The notes beneath the pieces were generated by a model. That model ran no database searches, was not told the origin of the DNA, and saw nothing but the letters and a program-made list of their open reading frames with translations. From positions 417,001 to 481,000 of the forward strand of contig MCFH01000014.1 of the NCBI GenBank assembly GCA_002104945.1: DNA of 64,000 nt. The letters run 5' to 3'. Of this stretch, positions 31,915 through 43,675 are shown piece after piece. How positions within the stretch are numbered: the stretch's first letter is position 1; every line of letters starts with the position of its first letter. A program made the translations under genes and the position numbers. The DNA comes from Piromyces finnis (taxonomy: Eukaryota > Neocallimastigomycota > Neocallimastigomycetes > Neocallimastigales > Neocallimastigaceae).

Positions 31915-33269
31915 TATAATTTAATAAATTCTATAGTATTAGATTAAAAACAATTAGTAAAAAAAAAAAAAAATTAACCCCCCCCCCAAAAAAAAAAAAA
32001 AGAAAAAAGAAAAAAGCCTTCATAATAAAAAATATATAATATAAAAATATAAAACGCTTTTCTCTTTTCTTTCTTTTAAAATCATTATATATGATTGATG
32101 GACTATTCATTTTATTAAACTTTATGATACTTTTTTTAATTCTTTTTTATTATTATACTTTAGATATTGTTATGAATTTACCCTTAAATATAATATTATT
32201 TCTTCATTTATATATATATATAAAGAAAAAAGAGAATTCATTATTTAATATTCATATTTTTAATCTAGCTTAAGTTAATGGGAAATAGCATTACATAATT
32301 TCATATATGAATAATTTAAAAAAAAAAAAAAAAATTTTCCCTCAAATTCAAGTTAAATTTTTCCAAAAAAAAAAAAAAAAAAAAAAAACATGTATCCAAA
32401 TATTTCAATATACTTTTTAGAAATAGTTTAAAGGAATGGCTGCAGTTTATGACCATATTATATTATTTTGGAATTAATCCTTTATTATTTCAATTTATTG
32501 ATACTAATTCATATAAATATTTTCAACAAAAAAATATACCTTTAAAAAAAAAAATTTAAAGTCGTTTATCTGTAATTTTTTAATGATATTCAGTAAGAAA
32601 GAGAATATAATAAAATATCAATCTACTTCAAATTATTATACCATTTCAAACAAAATATATTAATAAAACTATTTCTTTTAATGAATTTCTATAATAGAAA
32701 TAAGAAAATAATTATTTTTATTATAAAAAAAAAAAATACTCTATCATCATACTAATTTATAATGTATATATATATTATCTAAATACTTTTAATTTTATAA
32801 TGTCCTTTTTATTTTAAGACATAAATTAATATTTTTTAATTTTTTTTAATATGTATACAAGAGGAAATATTTTTCTTATGAATTCATATTATTAGATATG
32901 TTTTTGTTTTTGTTTTAATATTTTAGATACATAATAATAATTTATTTTAATAAATTGAATTTTGATATTAGAAAGTAACTATTCTATTCCATTATATATA
33001 TATATATAAATGACATTATAAAAGTTCATAATTCAAAGTTTCTCTTAACACCTTTTTTTTTTTTTGGTTTTCTCCTACATTATTACAATATTACAATAAA
33101 AATTAATTCATTGTGATTTAAATATCCAATACATTTCTACTATTTAAATAGTAATAAAAAAAAATTTTTTTACAATACATTCTAGCTACATTAGAAAAAA
33201 AAATTAATTTTTTTTTTTAAATAGTTTAACAAAATATTTTAATTTTAAAGAATAAATTAGAAATAAAAG
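31821..33269. other. No gene seen
   Basis: About 1.45 kb between DOLPP1 and eIF3j: poly-A and poly-T runs, an AAT run near 31890, a short C/A homopolymer junction near 31980. No ORF with coding character. Confidence 0.6.
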
Positions 33270-33547
33270 ATGGACGATTGGGGTAATGGAAGAAAATTCG
33301 AAAAACATAAATTAAAAAATAAAATACAAAATGCACCTATATTAATTTTAGTCTATTTTCAATTAATTAAATAGAAAACGAAGATTTTGATAACATCAAG
33401 TTACCAGCTGTTAAGAACCAATGGGATGATGAAGATGTTGAATCTGAAGAAGAAGTCAAAGTAAATTTCAATCAAAAATTAAAATTAATTCAATTTTAAA
33501 AAAATAATAATAAAAACAAAAATAAAAATTTATAACATTATAATAAT

Positions 33548-33596
<49 letters not shown>

Positions 33597-34984
33597 ATAA
33601 ATATAACAATTTATTAATAAACACTATATATTAATAAATATTATATTAAAATAAAAGGATTCCTGGGATTTATCCGAATCTGAAGAAGAAAAACCAAAAC
33701 CAGCTCCAAAAGTTAATCAAAAGCCAAAGGCTCCAAAATTAACCAAGGCTCAACAAAGAAAGGCTGAAGAAGAAAGAAAGAAGAGAGAAAGAGAAGAAAG
33801 AGAAGTAAAGATATAAATTATTTTTTAATACAATATATATAATTTATTATTATTATAGATAATTAAAAATCAATTTCATATTTTTTTTTTTACTAAAACA
33901 CCATTTTTTCATTTCTTTTCTTTTTTTTTTTTTTCTATTTAAAAAAAAAAAAAAAAGAGACTTGAAAATGAAACTATTGAAGAACGTAAATTAAGAGAAG
34001 CTAAACTTGTCCAAGATGCTGATTTCCAAAATACTCTTGATTTATTTGGTGGTAAATTTAATTATAATATTATAGTGAATATAAAAATAAGTGAAAGTCA
34101 AATAGTCTAATAAAAATAATTATTGATAATAAAAGCTGATGCTACTCCAAGAAGATTAACTGCTGATGACGCCAGTGATGGTGAAGTTGAAGGTGAAGAA
34201 AAGGTTTTAATTGAAGACATGAAGCCAAAGACTAAGGATGAATTCAAGAAATACGGTGAAGCTGTATACGAAGAAATTTCAAAATATGAAGTAAGTTTAA
34301 TAGGATATATATACAGTTATGTAAATTTTGAAGACATTTTAAAAGATATATATAAAATGACTGAAAATTCATTAATGGTAATTTATATTAAAATCTTTAA
34401 AAAAAGAAAAACCAATTCTACAATGCTATGTTAGAAACTTTAGTTAAAAAGATTGCTGAACCAATGGAAATTGCTAATGTTAGAAAATTAATCAGTGCTT
34501 TACAACTTGAAATTACAAACAAGCAAAAGGCTCAAGCTAAAAAGAAGAAGAGTAAGTATTAAGTTATATACTATTGATAATGTATGGAATGTAGTTGGAG
34601 TGGATTATTAAACTCTATAAAACTCTATATTTAATATATTAGCTCCAAAGAAGGCTACTATTAAGCAAGCTTATGATAACGATATCATTTCTGATAGTAT
34701 GAAATTCAACTATGATGATGGTTAGTATAATCAGTTATCCTTTTATAATTATTATTTAATAGTATATATAATGTGCGTAATTTTTTTATTAAACTTTTTA
34801 TTATATATTAATTATTTTTTGATTGCCAATACCTATTAATTTATTTCAACAGGAGCTGATGGTAATTATATTAGAAATATGATCTATAATAATATATATA
34901 TTTTTTTACACTATAAAAAATTCATGTATTAATTTTTTATTTCTTTACGATAATACAAATAAAATAGATTACGATTTCATGTAA
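33270..34984 (+). CDS. Translation initiation factor eIF3 subunit j (Hcr1-like)
   Basis: Nine exons: 33270..33282, 33375..33460, 33658..33804, 33958..34051, 34136..34290, 34407..34551, 34643..34720, 34853..34861, 34968..34984; all phases agree, 247 aa. The start MDDWENEDFD, the acidic SWDLSESEEEKPKP, the charged helix KAQQRKAEEERKKRERE, the KNQFYNAMLETLVKKIA core and the ending DDYDFM are the family's landmarks in order. eIF3j binds the 40S decoding centre and helps mRNA recruitment, recycling and start-site selection. The first exon is only 13 nt and the eighth only 9 nt. Without the 9-nt exon the conserved C-terminal ADDYDFM would not be formed. An ATT/TTA repeat sits in intron 2 (about 33557-33593). 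Confidence 0.92.
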
Positions 34985-36715
34985 GAAAACAAAAAACCTA
35001 CCATTTTCAGAAAATTGTTAATTGTACAAAACTGAATTATTAAAATTAAATAGAGAATAAAAAATCTATAGATTTGATGATTATTATAAATATTTCTAGT
35101 TATCATCCAATAATCTATAGCATAAACCATTAGTTTAAAAAAAAAAAAAAAAGAAATGTATTAAATATATAAAAAATTTTTTTATTAAATAAATGCAAAT
35201 AAAATCCATTTAAAAAAAGTAAATGAATCATAATTATTTTACTAACAGATGAAAATGAAATGGCTAAGCGTTTTATTATAAAAAGTTGTTTTTTTTTTTT
35301 TCTAGGAAAATATATAAAATATAAAAAAAATGAAAGACTTTTTAAAGATTCTTGGTACATTTTAAGTTAATGTATACGTAATGTTTTAAATTTAAAAAAA
35401 CAAGCCACGACTGATAATTTAACAGAAAATTTACGTAATGGGATATTTATAAAAAATAATTTAGTTCCTGTGAATGAAAAGGAATAAATTAATTTAAAGT
35501 TTAACATAATATTTATTTTGTATCACATTAAAAAAAAAAAAAAAAATGTTTGAAAGTTTAAGCACAAAATATTTATAGTTATTTATAATAGAGTATAATA
35601 ATTAATAATTGAATATTAGTAAACAGATTATAGTGCAGTATATAAATGTATATACAAATGTAAATGTAATTAATCATGCATTTGTATAAATATTAAAAAA
35701 GAGTCCTTTCATCAATAAAATTAATAATAAATAGTAACATAACTATTAACAAAAAATGTTTCAAAATTTTAATAAAATTAATAATTATTGGAAAAAAAAA
35801 AAGGTTACACAATTTTTAAAATTAAAGTAAAATGGAAAAAAAAAATTATTGAATGGAAAAAAAAAAGGTCTGTAAGGAAAATAAAGGAAAATTAGTTTAT
35901 TTAAAAAATATATATATATTTATATTTATATATTTCTATATACCATATTATAACAAAAAAGAATAAATAGAATAAAAATAATTTTCAATTCTTTTAAAAA
36001 AAAAAAAAAAGAATTCAATTTATTTTTTTTTTTTAATATGTACATCTTTCTTTTTTTTTAATACACTTTTTTTTTATATTTATTTACCTACAATATATAA
36101 ATAAAAATTGTTCCTTTTTTTTTTATTAATTATTAAAGTTTTTAATCATTTTATTTCACACTTTTTAAATGAAATAATAATTAAAATATACTAATAATAT
36201 ACTAATATACTATTATTATATATTAATTTAATATTTGTTAGTTTTATTTTTTTATTATTTTAACCAATCAAACCACAAAATTTCAAGATACAAAAAAATT
36301 ATTATATAGTAAAAGTATAGAAATAATATTAAAATAGAAATGATGATCCATTTTTAAATTGAAACAATCATCCATTTTATTCCACCATAAAAAATGAATT
36401 TGAAAAAAAAAAAAATTATATAAATAATGAGATTTACTTCCTATTCCCTTTTTTTTTTTTTCTTTGCACTTTTTTTTCTTATTTGAAAAGCACTATAACC
36501 TATATATATATTTTTTTTTCTTTAAAAAAATAGTATTAGTTTTCATAAACTTTGTAAGTATTAGTCTTATTAAAAAAGAATAAAAAAGAAATATAAAGTT
36601 TCTTTTTTCTATATTAAAAAAGGAAAGAAATAACAAATGAAAAATAGTTCAAAAGATTGACTAAATATAAATATATATATATATGTTTTATTAAATTTCT
36701 ATTATAAATAGCAAC
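34985..36715. other. No gene seen; transketolase promoter region
   Basis: About 1.7 kb A/T-rich DNA. The last 300 bp before the transketolase ATG are rich in T/C-containing poly-T tracts (about 36440-36610), common upstream of highly expressed fungal genes, but no defined element is claimed. Confidence 0.5.
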
Positions 36716-39216
36716 ATGGTTAATCAAACTTTTGGTGATATTGATAAGCTTGCTGTTAACACTATTAGATGCTTATCTATTGATATGGTTCAAAAGGCCA
36801 ACTCAGGTCACCCAGGTGCTCCAATGGGTTGTGCTCCAATGAGTCACGTCTTATTCACTCGTCACTTTAAGGCCAATCCAACTGATTCTAACTGGGTACA
36901 TAAAGAAATCCTTTTTTTTTTTTTTTTTATTTCTTTATAACATTAGAAAAAAAAAAAAAAAAAAGAAAAAATTAGAAAAAAAGAGCTAATGATAAAATTA
37001 TTATCTTTATTTTTATTATATAATACAGTTGGCTCGTGACCGTTTCGTTCTTTCTAATGGCCATGCTAGTGCTCTTCAATACAGTATTTATCATCTTTTA
37101 GGTTACAATATTTCCATGCAAGACCTTAAGGATTTCAGACAATACAAGAGCAAGTTAGTAGTATTAAAATATAGATAATTTTAATAATATAAATAGTTAA
37201 AAAAAAAATAGGATGAACCATTTTTATTCTCTTAAAAAAGAAAGAAAAAATATAAATAATCAATAATATTTAAAAAAAAAATGTGGTGATATGAAGGCGT
37301 AAAAAAAGAAATAATGATAAATTAAAATATTTTTTAATATTTTTTGAAATAAGACAAAAAGAAAAAAAAAAAAAAGAAAAAAGAAAAAAATAATTAGAGA
37401 AAAAAGGGGGGAAAAGAAAAAAAATAATCAATATTATATATATTATCACAATATTCATTATCTATATATATATAATTAATTTTTTATTCCAAAAAAAAAA
37501 ATGAATATATAAAGAACTCCAGGTCACCCAGAAGTTGGTATGACTGAAGGTGTTGAAGTTACTACTGGTCCATTAGGTCAAGGTATTAGTAATGCTGTTG
37601 GTCTTGCTATTGCTGAAGCTCATCTTGCAAAAACTTTCAATCGTGGGGATTACAAGATTTTCGATAATTATACCTATGTTATTTGTGGTGATGGTTGTCT
37701 TGAAGAAGGTATTAACTATGAAGCTGCTTCCCTTGCTGGTCACTACAAATTAGGTAAATTAATTGTTTTATACGATGCCAATGGTATTCAAATTGATGGA
37801 GATGTCGAAATTGCTTTCACCGAAAATGTTTGTAAACGTTTTGAAGCTCAAGGCTGGCATGTTCAAGAAGTTGCTGATGGTAATAATGATCTTGAAGCTA
37901 TTTCTAAGGCTATTGAAGCTGCAAAGGCCGAAACTACTAAACCTTCTTTAATTAGAATTAACACCACTATTGGTTATGGTTCCCAAAATCAAGGTACTGA
38001 AAAGGTTCATGGGGCTCCATTAGGTAATGCTGATGTTGCTTTCTCAAAGAAGAGTTTAGGCTTCAACCCAGAAGAATTCTTTGTTGTTCCAGAAGAAGTT
38101 CAAAAATTATACAATGACATTTGTCAATCTGGTATGGATGCTCAAAAGGAATGGACTAGAATGTACGAAAAGTATTCCGAAGAATATCCAGAATTAGCTG
38201 CTGAAATTGAACGTAGAAAACAAAACAAACTTAAGGAAGGTTGGGAAGAAAAGCTTCCAAGATTCACTGCTAATGATGCTGGAGCTGCCACCCGTAAACT
38301 TTCTCATGATGTTTTAAACATTGTTTGTAATGAATTACCAGAAATTGTTGGTGGTTCTGCTGATTTATCCGGTTCTAACCTTACTCAATGGAAGGGTAGT
38401 GTTGATTTCCAAGCTGATGCCTCAGGTCTTGGTTCCTACGATGGTCGTTACTTCCACTTTGGTGTTCGTGAACATGTCATGGCTGCTATTATGAATGGTA
38501 TTCATGCCTATAGATTTGGTTTCATTCCATTTGGTTCTACCTTTTTAAACTTTATAAACTATGCTTCTGGTGCTGTTCGTCTTAGTGCTCTTTCTAAGCA
38601 TCAAGTCCTTTACATTATGACTCATGATTCTATTGGTCTTGGCGAAGATGGTCCAACTCATCAACCTGTTGAAATTATTCCAAATCTTCGTGCCTATCCA
38701 AACTTATTTGTTATGCGTCCAGCTGACGGTAATGAAGTTTCTGGTTGTTACATGAAAGCTATCAAGTCTCGTACCACACCAACCGTTTTATGTTTAACTC
38801 GACAAGGTGTTCCACAATTAGAAGGATCTTCTATTGAAAAAACTTTAAAGGGTGGTTATATTCTTAGTGAACCAGAAACTACTCCAAAGGTTATTCTTGT
38901 TGGTACCGGTTCCGAAGTTAGTCTTTGTGTTGAATCTGCCAAGATTTTAAATAATGAAGGTATTGCTACTCGTGTTGTTTCTCTTCCATGTTGGGAAATT
39001 TTTGATGAACAATCCGAAGAATATCGTGAATCCGTTTTCCCAAAGAATATTCCAGTTCTTAGTGTTGAAGCTGCTTCTACTTTTGGTTGGTCCAAGTATG
39101 CTACTGCTTCTTGTGGTATTGATGACTTTGGTGTTTCTGCTCCAGCTTCACAAGTTTACAAACACTTTGGTCTTGTTCCAGAAGTTGTTGTTGAAAAAGC
39201 TAAGAAATTACTTTAA
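36716..39216 (+). CDS. TKL1: Transketolase (EC 2.2.1.1)
   Basis: Three exons: 36716..36895, 37029..37153, 37515..39216 (donors GTACAT and GTTAGT), 668 aa, the normal length. Landmarks: [16 protein letters not shown] at the N-terminus; [30 protein letters not shown]; the thiamine-diphosphate motif [18 protein letters not shown] ending in DANGIQIDG; and in the pyrimidine domain [15 protein letters not shown] with the catalytic Glu, then [17 protein letters not shown] and RPADGNE. It moves two-carbon units between sugar phosphates in the non-oxidative pentose phosphate pathway, in the cytosol. Codon use is strongly biased to a small set (GGT, GCT, CCA, AAG), unlike the neighbouring Asn-rich genes, which suggests high expression. 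Confidence 0.97.
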
Positions 39217-41445
39217 AAAAAATAGGATTCTATTTTAAAATTTTATATTTATTTTCATTCCCATAGTAATTTGATATTTAAATAAATTAAAAAAAAAAAA
39301 AAATTCCCCACTCCTATCTCTATTCTTTATTTTTTTTTTTTTTTTTTGAAAAAAATGAAGAGATTCAAAATAAAAATAGATAAAAAAAAAAAACTCCCTT
39401 TTTCACTATCATTATAAAAATATAAAAAATCTTTACAAAAAAAAAATAGATATGTATGTGTATACATCAAACAAACACTTTTATTAAATTAATTTATTAA
39501 AAAAAAAAAAAATTAGATACATAAAAAAAAGAAAAAATACAAAAAAAGAAATATTATTAATAATTGCAATTTTACTATTGATTTAATCTTTTATAAATAT
39601 ATATATATATATAAACGAAGAAAAGAAAATATATATATATATATTATATTCAAAAGAAAAAGAAAAAGAAAAAAATAGATAAAAATAATTTATAATAAAA
39701 TATATATATGTATAAATTATAAACATTTTAGCTTTTATTATTATCATATAAGTGTATAAACGTTGATTTAAAAAAAGTGTTTTCGTTTTTTTTTTTTTTT
39801 TATTAAGCATTTATCAAACATATATTTTTCATCAATTTCTATATTGCAAGGTAGAGATGGATATAAATGTAAAGGAAAAAGAAATTGAATAGTATAATAA
39901 TGTAGAGTATAGAGTCAATTAATTTTTTTTTTTTTTTTCACTAGGGTTTAAATAATTAAACTAGGCACTTTATTAAAAAAAAAAGTCATTATAAAAAGTT
40001 TTTTTTTTTTTTCCTAAAACTATAGTTTATTGTCATTGACTCGTAAATCATTAATACTCAATAGACAAAAGATCAGACCAATAAGGACTACATCCAAAAC
40101 CACTATTAATTCTAATTTTTGTTTTTTCTTGATAAGAATTTTTAATGTCATTAAACATCAAATACAATTAATAATGTTTTTTTTTTCTTGTTGTTTAATT
40201 AAAAATGGTTATAAATTACATACATTATATTTATTCATTATTTTTTTTTTATTCCTATGTATTTAACTTTAAAATTTTAATTTTTTTTTTTTTTTTTTAC
40301 TACAACGTATGTATTATATTTAATTGTATAAAGGGTTTGTAAAAAGTTTATTCATTAATAACACCTAAACTATTTTTAATGAAATTTAATAGTTTAAAAC
40401 ATATATGCATTATTACATAAATTATAGTATTGATGTCATACACATTTATTCATGAATAATAATAATTAAAAGTTAAATATATATATATTTTTTTTTTACC
40501 CATGATTACATAGTAAAAAAAAAAAAAAAACTTTAAAAAATTTTTTTAATTAATTTTTTTTTTAATTAAAAAAAAAAAAAAAGAAATGATTCATACTTTT
40601 TTTTTTTAATTAAAAATAAAAAAAAAAAAAGATGTATGATAAAGTTTAATGAAATATATATAAAATAGGAAATATATAAAAAGAATCTTTAAAAGTTTTT
40701 AATTTAGTTGTTGAGGATATTACTTTATTCATTTATTGTATTATTGTGTGTTGAATAAAAGTAAAGTTTTTTTTTTCTTTACACTATTTTCCTATGGCTG
40801 TTTTACTAAAAGATCAATACCTTCTTCATTCCTATTCTACACCAAATATACATTACCTAATAATGTTTTGTTTAGATTATATTTCAAAGTTGAACACAAA
40901 TTAATTATAGGACACAATCAAAAATTTAACACAAAATTCTGGTTGATTTCTGGTTTAAATTCTTTATTAAAGTTGTTTTTTTTTTTTTTTTTAATTAAAC
41001 CTTTACTTTTTTTTTTGTGGTCACAAAAATGGGAAAAAAGTTACAAAGGTTTATTCTCCATTTTTAATCATGGATATATGATAACAAAATATAATAATTT
41101 ATGAAAATGATAATAATGATATTAATACTATTAATAATAAGGAATCTCTCTTTTTTTTTTTTTTCTTTTAAAAAAAATAAATTCCTTATACAACTTTAAA
41201 TCATTTAATAAAAATCTCTTTTTTTTTTTACATTATCTTTATTATATGTTTTAATGTTTGGAATATTGATGTGATAAGATATATAGATAAAATATAGCAA
41301 AGATGCTATTAATTTAGATAATAATGTGCATTAAGTTATAAATATTTTACAATAGAATTAACTATATATTTTCTGATATTATTAGATTAATATTCACTTT
41401 TTACTTAAATTATTATTAATACTTTTTTTTTTTTTTTTTTTTAAC
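39217..41445. other. No gene seen
   Basis: About 2.2 kb downstream of transketolase: A/T homopolymers and several short Phe/Leu/Lys-rich ORFs with no coding character (for example 40030-40266 and 40736-41104). Confidence 0.6.
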
Positions 41446-41980
41446 TTCCGAGTGCATTTCTCCCATCGATCAGAGTTAGCTCCAATGGTGGTTCTTAGAG
41501 AAACGTTGGCTCATTCCTATTGCTAGGTGGTTGTGACCCTCCTGGTCTGTCATACTGTTTCTTCAGCTTCGACGCTCACTTAATCCATGTACATTAGATG
41601 CATGTCGTTGTACGATATTTCACAACTACAATGCTAAGCCTCTTATAGTCAATTTGATCACGTGTCAACCGCCCCCTAATGTTTACACTTAAATTGATTA
41701 AGGAATATTATGTGTTTTTGGCATAGCCTAAGTCACCACTTATTAAGTTCTAATTTGGAATGTACCATGTACACTAGACCCTCTCAGGCCGGCTAGACGA
41801 GTGTTATTATCATAGTAGTAAATTAGAAAGTTCATTTATACTTACCTGAATATCATAACCCAACCCATGGCAAACCCAGTGGGAAAATCCACAGGCACTG
41901 ACATCTGCGGGGTCGAACCAGAAGCCTTATGTATGCTAAGGAAACGCCTTAACAACCAGGATAAAAACTGGAACGACATT
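41446..41980. other. GC-normal island of unknown origin, possibly a structured RNA or retroposed sequence
   Basis: A sharply bounded ~535-bp block with roughly balanced base use sits in nearly pure A/T DNA. No long ORF spans it; the ORF at 41867 soon runs into repeat. Potential hairpins: CCTA-TTGC-TAGG (41516-41527; on the minus strand the loop is GCAA, a GNRA tetraloop), GTGG-...-CCAC (41879-41892), CCTTA-TGTATGC-TAAGG (41925-41941), CCAG-...-CTGG (41956-41971), and CCAA...TTGG (41482-41509). At 41838 the + strand reads ATACTTACCTG, identical to the U1 snRNA 5' end; equally, the minus strand reads CAG|GTAAGTAT, a perfect 5' splice site. On the minus strand the block ends at 41446 and runs into a poly-A run (41424-41442). 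Function unknown. Confidence 0.55.
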
Positions 41981-42106
41981 ATTAATACTATTAATATGAT
42001 TATTATTATTATTAATATCGTTATATTAGGATTATATATTATGATTACTATTAAAATATGGTTAATATTATGATTATATTATTAATTTCGTTAACATTAT
42101 TAATAA

Positions 42107-42232
42107 ATTGGTTAATATTACTAATATTATAATTATTATTAATAAGTTGGTTAATATTATATTATAATTATTATTAATAAGTTGGTTAATATTACTAATA
42201 TTATAATTATTATTAATAAAAATTGGTTAATA
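42107..42232. repeat. Tandem repeat, three units of about 35-39 bp
   Basis: Units begin TTGGTTAATATTA(CTA) and end ATTATTATTAATAA; the second unit lacks about 4 bp. It follows the GC island directly, embedded in diffuse TTAATATTA-type sequence from 41980 to 42300. Confidence 0.85.
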
Positions 42233-42484
42233 TTATAATTATTAAATTTGTTAAAATTTTTAATATTATTAAAGTTGTTAATACTATAATTGTTAATATG
42301 ATTATATATAAATTATGATGATTAAATTATGCTTATTTCATTAATTTTGATTTCTAAAGGTATAGGAAAGATAAGATATGTAATAATGAATTCTGTTATT
42401 AATGCTATTTAATTTTTTTCTTAAAAAATATTACTATACTCTAGGTAATATTTAAAAAGGTTATATAAACGATATACAATTATT

Positions 42485-43675
42485 TTAGAAAAACATGTAT
42501 AAAGTAGATACTAAGAAAGTGACAATAACATAAAAATTAATAGCATTTGCTATAGAACCACTTTTAAGGTCCATAGATTCATCATTATCTGGTATACTTC
42601 TGCTACCAGTATCAATTGAGGTAAGGTTACCACCTTGTGGATCACTAATGGTAGAATTTCCTTGGATTATATCATTTTTATTATCCAATGGATTACCGCC
42701 ACTAAGAACAGTTAAAGCATTACCAGCTTTGGACCAACCACCAGTTGGATCACCAAGGCATTCGGCAACAGTTACGAATTTATATTCCTTAAATAAGCCA
42801 TTTTCAATAATAAATGGAACTATAGTTTTAACGGTATGTGGTTGAACATCATGCATTAAAACTAAATAGTTTTCTCTCTTTTCCTTATATTCTTCAGTAA
42901 GGAATTCCTTGACAGCTTTAACTCTATTGTCAAAATTATCGCTCTTGACACCATGAACTTCACGATTCCAATCATTGGTATCAGTATCCCATTGAATAAC
43001 CTTGTAATTATATTCTTCAAATAACTCTACAGTTTCTTTACTAATACTACCTAATGGAGCTCGGAAATAAGTTGGATATTTACCAACATTTCTAAAAACA
43101 AGATCTTCAATTAAAGATAAAGATTCAAGAGTAGCTTGTTTATCAATAGTATCATCGTCTTGTAATGGAATTTCATGTTTCCAAGTGTGAGAAGCAATTT
43201 GATGACCTTCAGCAGCAGCTCTTTTTAAAACTTCTTGTTTTTCTTGACTACTTGATAATTCTGGCCAGTAATTATCACCATTAATAAAGAATGTAGCATG
43301 AATATTAGCAGCCTTTAAAGTATCAAGTAAATCATTAGTGTATTGGTATGGTCCATCATCAAAAGTTAAAGCTACTGTATTTGGTTCAGTACAAGATTCA
43401 ATACGTACAGCATTAGCAGAAATAACTTTTGGTATATCAAATTATATAAATAATAATATAATTAATAAACTTTTATATTTTATTTTTATTTAATTATTAA
43501 ATTTCATAAAACTATCTTTCTTAGAATAATCTTTAAAGGATATCTATCTTTATCCTTATTTTATATATTTTAAAGTTTATATTTTTTTTATTCAAAATTT
43601 GTTTCTATAGAAAAAAAAAAAAAAAAGAAATTTACCTGCACTAAGACCTAAAGAAATGAATGAAGTTAAACGCAT
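42485..43675 (-). CDS. Secreted, probably GPI-anchored CE4 polysaccharide (chitin) deacetylase
   Basis: Two exons, 43675..43636 and 43425..42485 (donor GTAAAT), 326 aa. A short signal peptide, MRLTSFISLGLSA, leads into a NodB homology domain. Its motifs are complete: TFDDGP (residues 34-39, catalytic base and metal Asp), SHTWKH (metal-binding His pair), RAPLG, the WDTDTNDW loop, and VLMHDVQ with the catalytic His. After the domain comes ECLGDPTGGWSKAG, then a Ser/Gly/Asp-rich linker and a hydrophobic C-terminus (AINFYVIVTFLVSTLYMFF) with no charged tail, as in GPI-anchored proteins. CE4 enzymes remove acetyl groups from chitin, chitooligomers or acetylated xylan; a wall-attached chitin deacetylase is most likely. 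Unlike the deacetylase at the window's left end it has no dockerin. Confidence 0.93.

Noticed and set aside
37763-39238. Overlapping ORFs in other frames and on the minus strand of transketolase
   Set aside because: Shadows caused by the strong codon bias of a real coding region.
41905-41965. tRNA-like element on the minus strand (GGTTCGACC plus a 5-bp stem with 7-nt loop)
   Set aside because: The T stem pairs poorly, the anticodon loop would have C at position 33, and no convincing A box or acceptor stem is present.
41838-41980. Possible U1 snRNA gene on the + strand, because it starts ATACTTACCTG
   Set aside because: After the 11-nt match I find no stem-loop I with the 70K-binding loop, no U1A-type loop and no Sm site (A-U4-6-G) before a terminal hairpin. 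The same bases equally form a 5' splice site on the other strand.
41867-42073. 68-aa ORF starting MANPVGKSTG
   Set aside because: Only the first ~37 codons lie in the GC-normal block; the rest is Ile/Asn-rich repeat. No homology recognised and no conserved domain.
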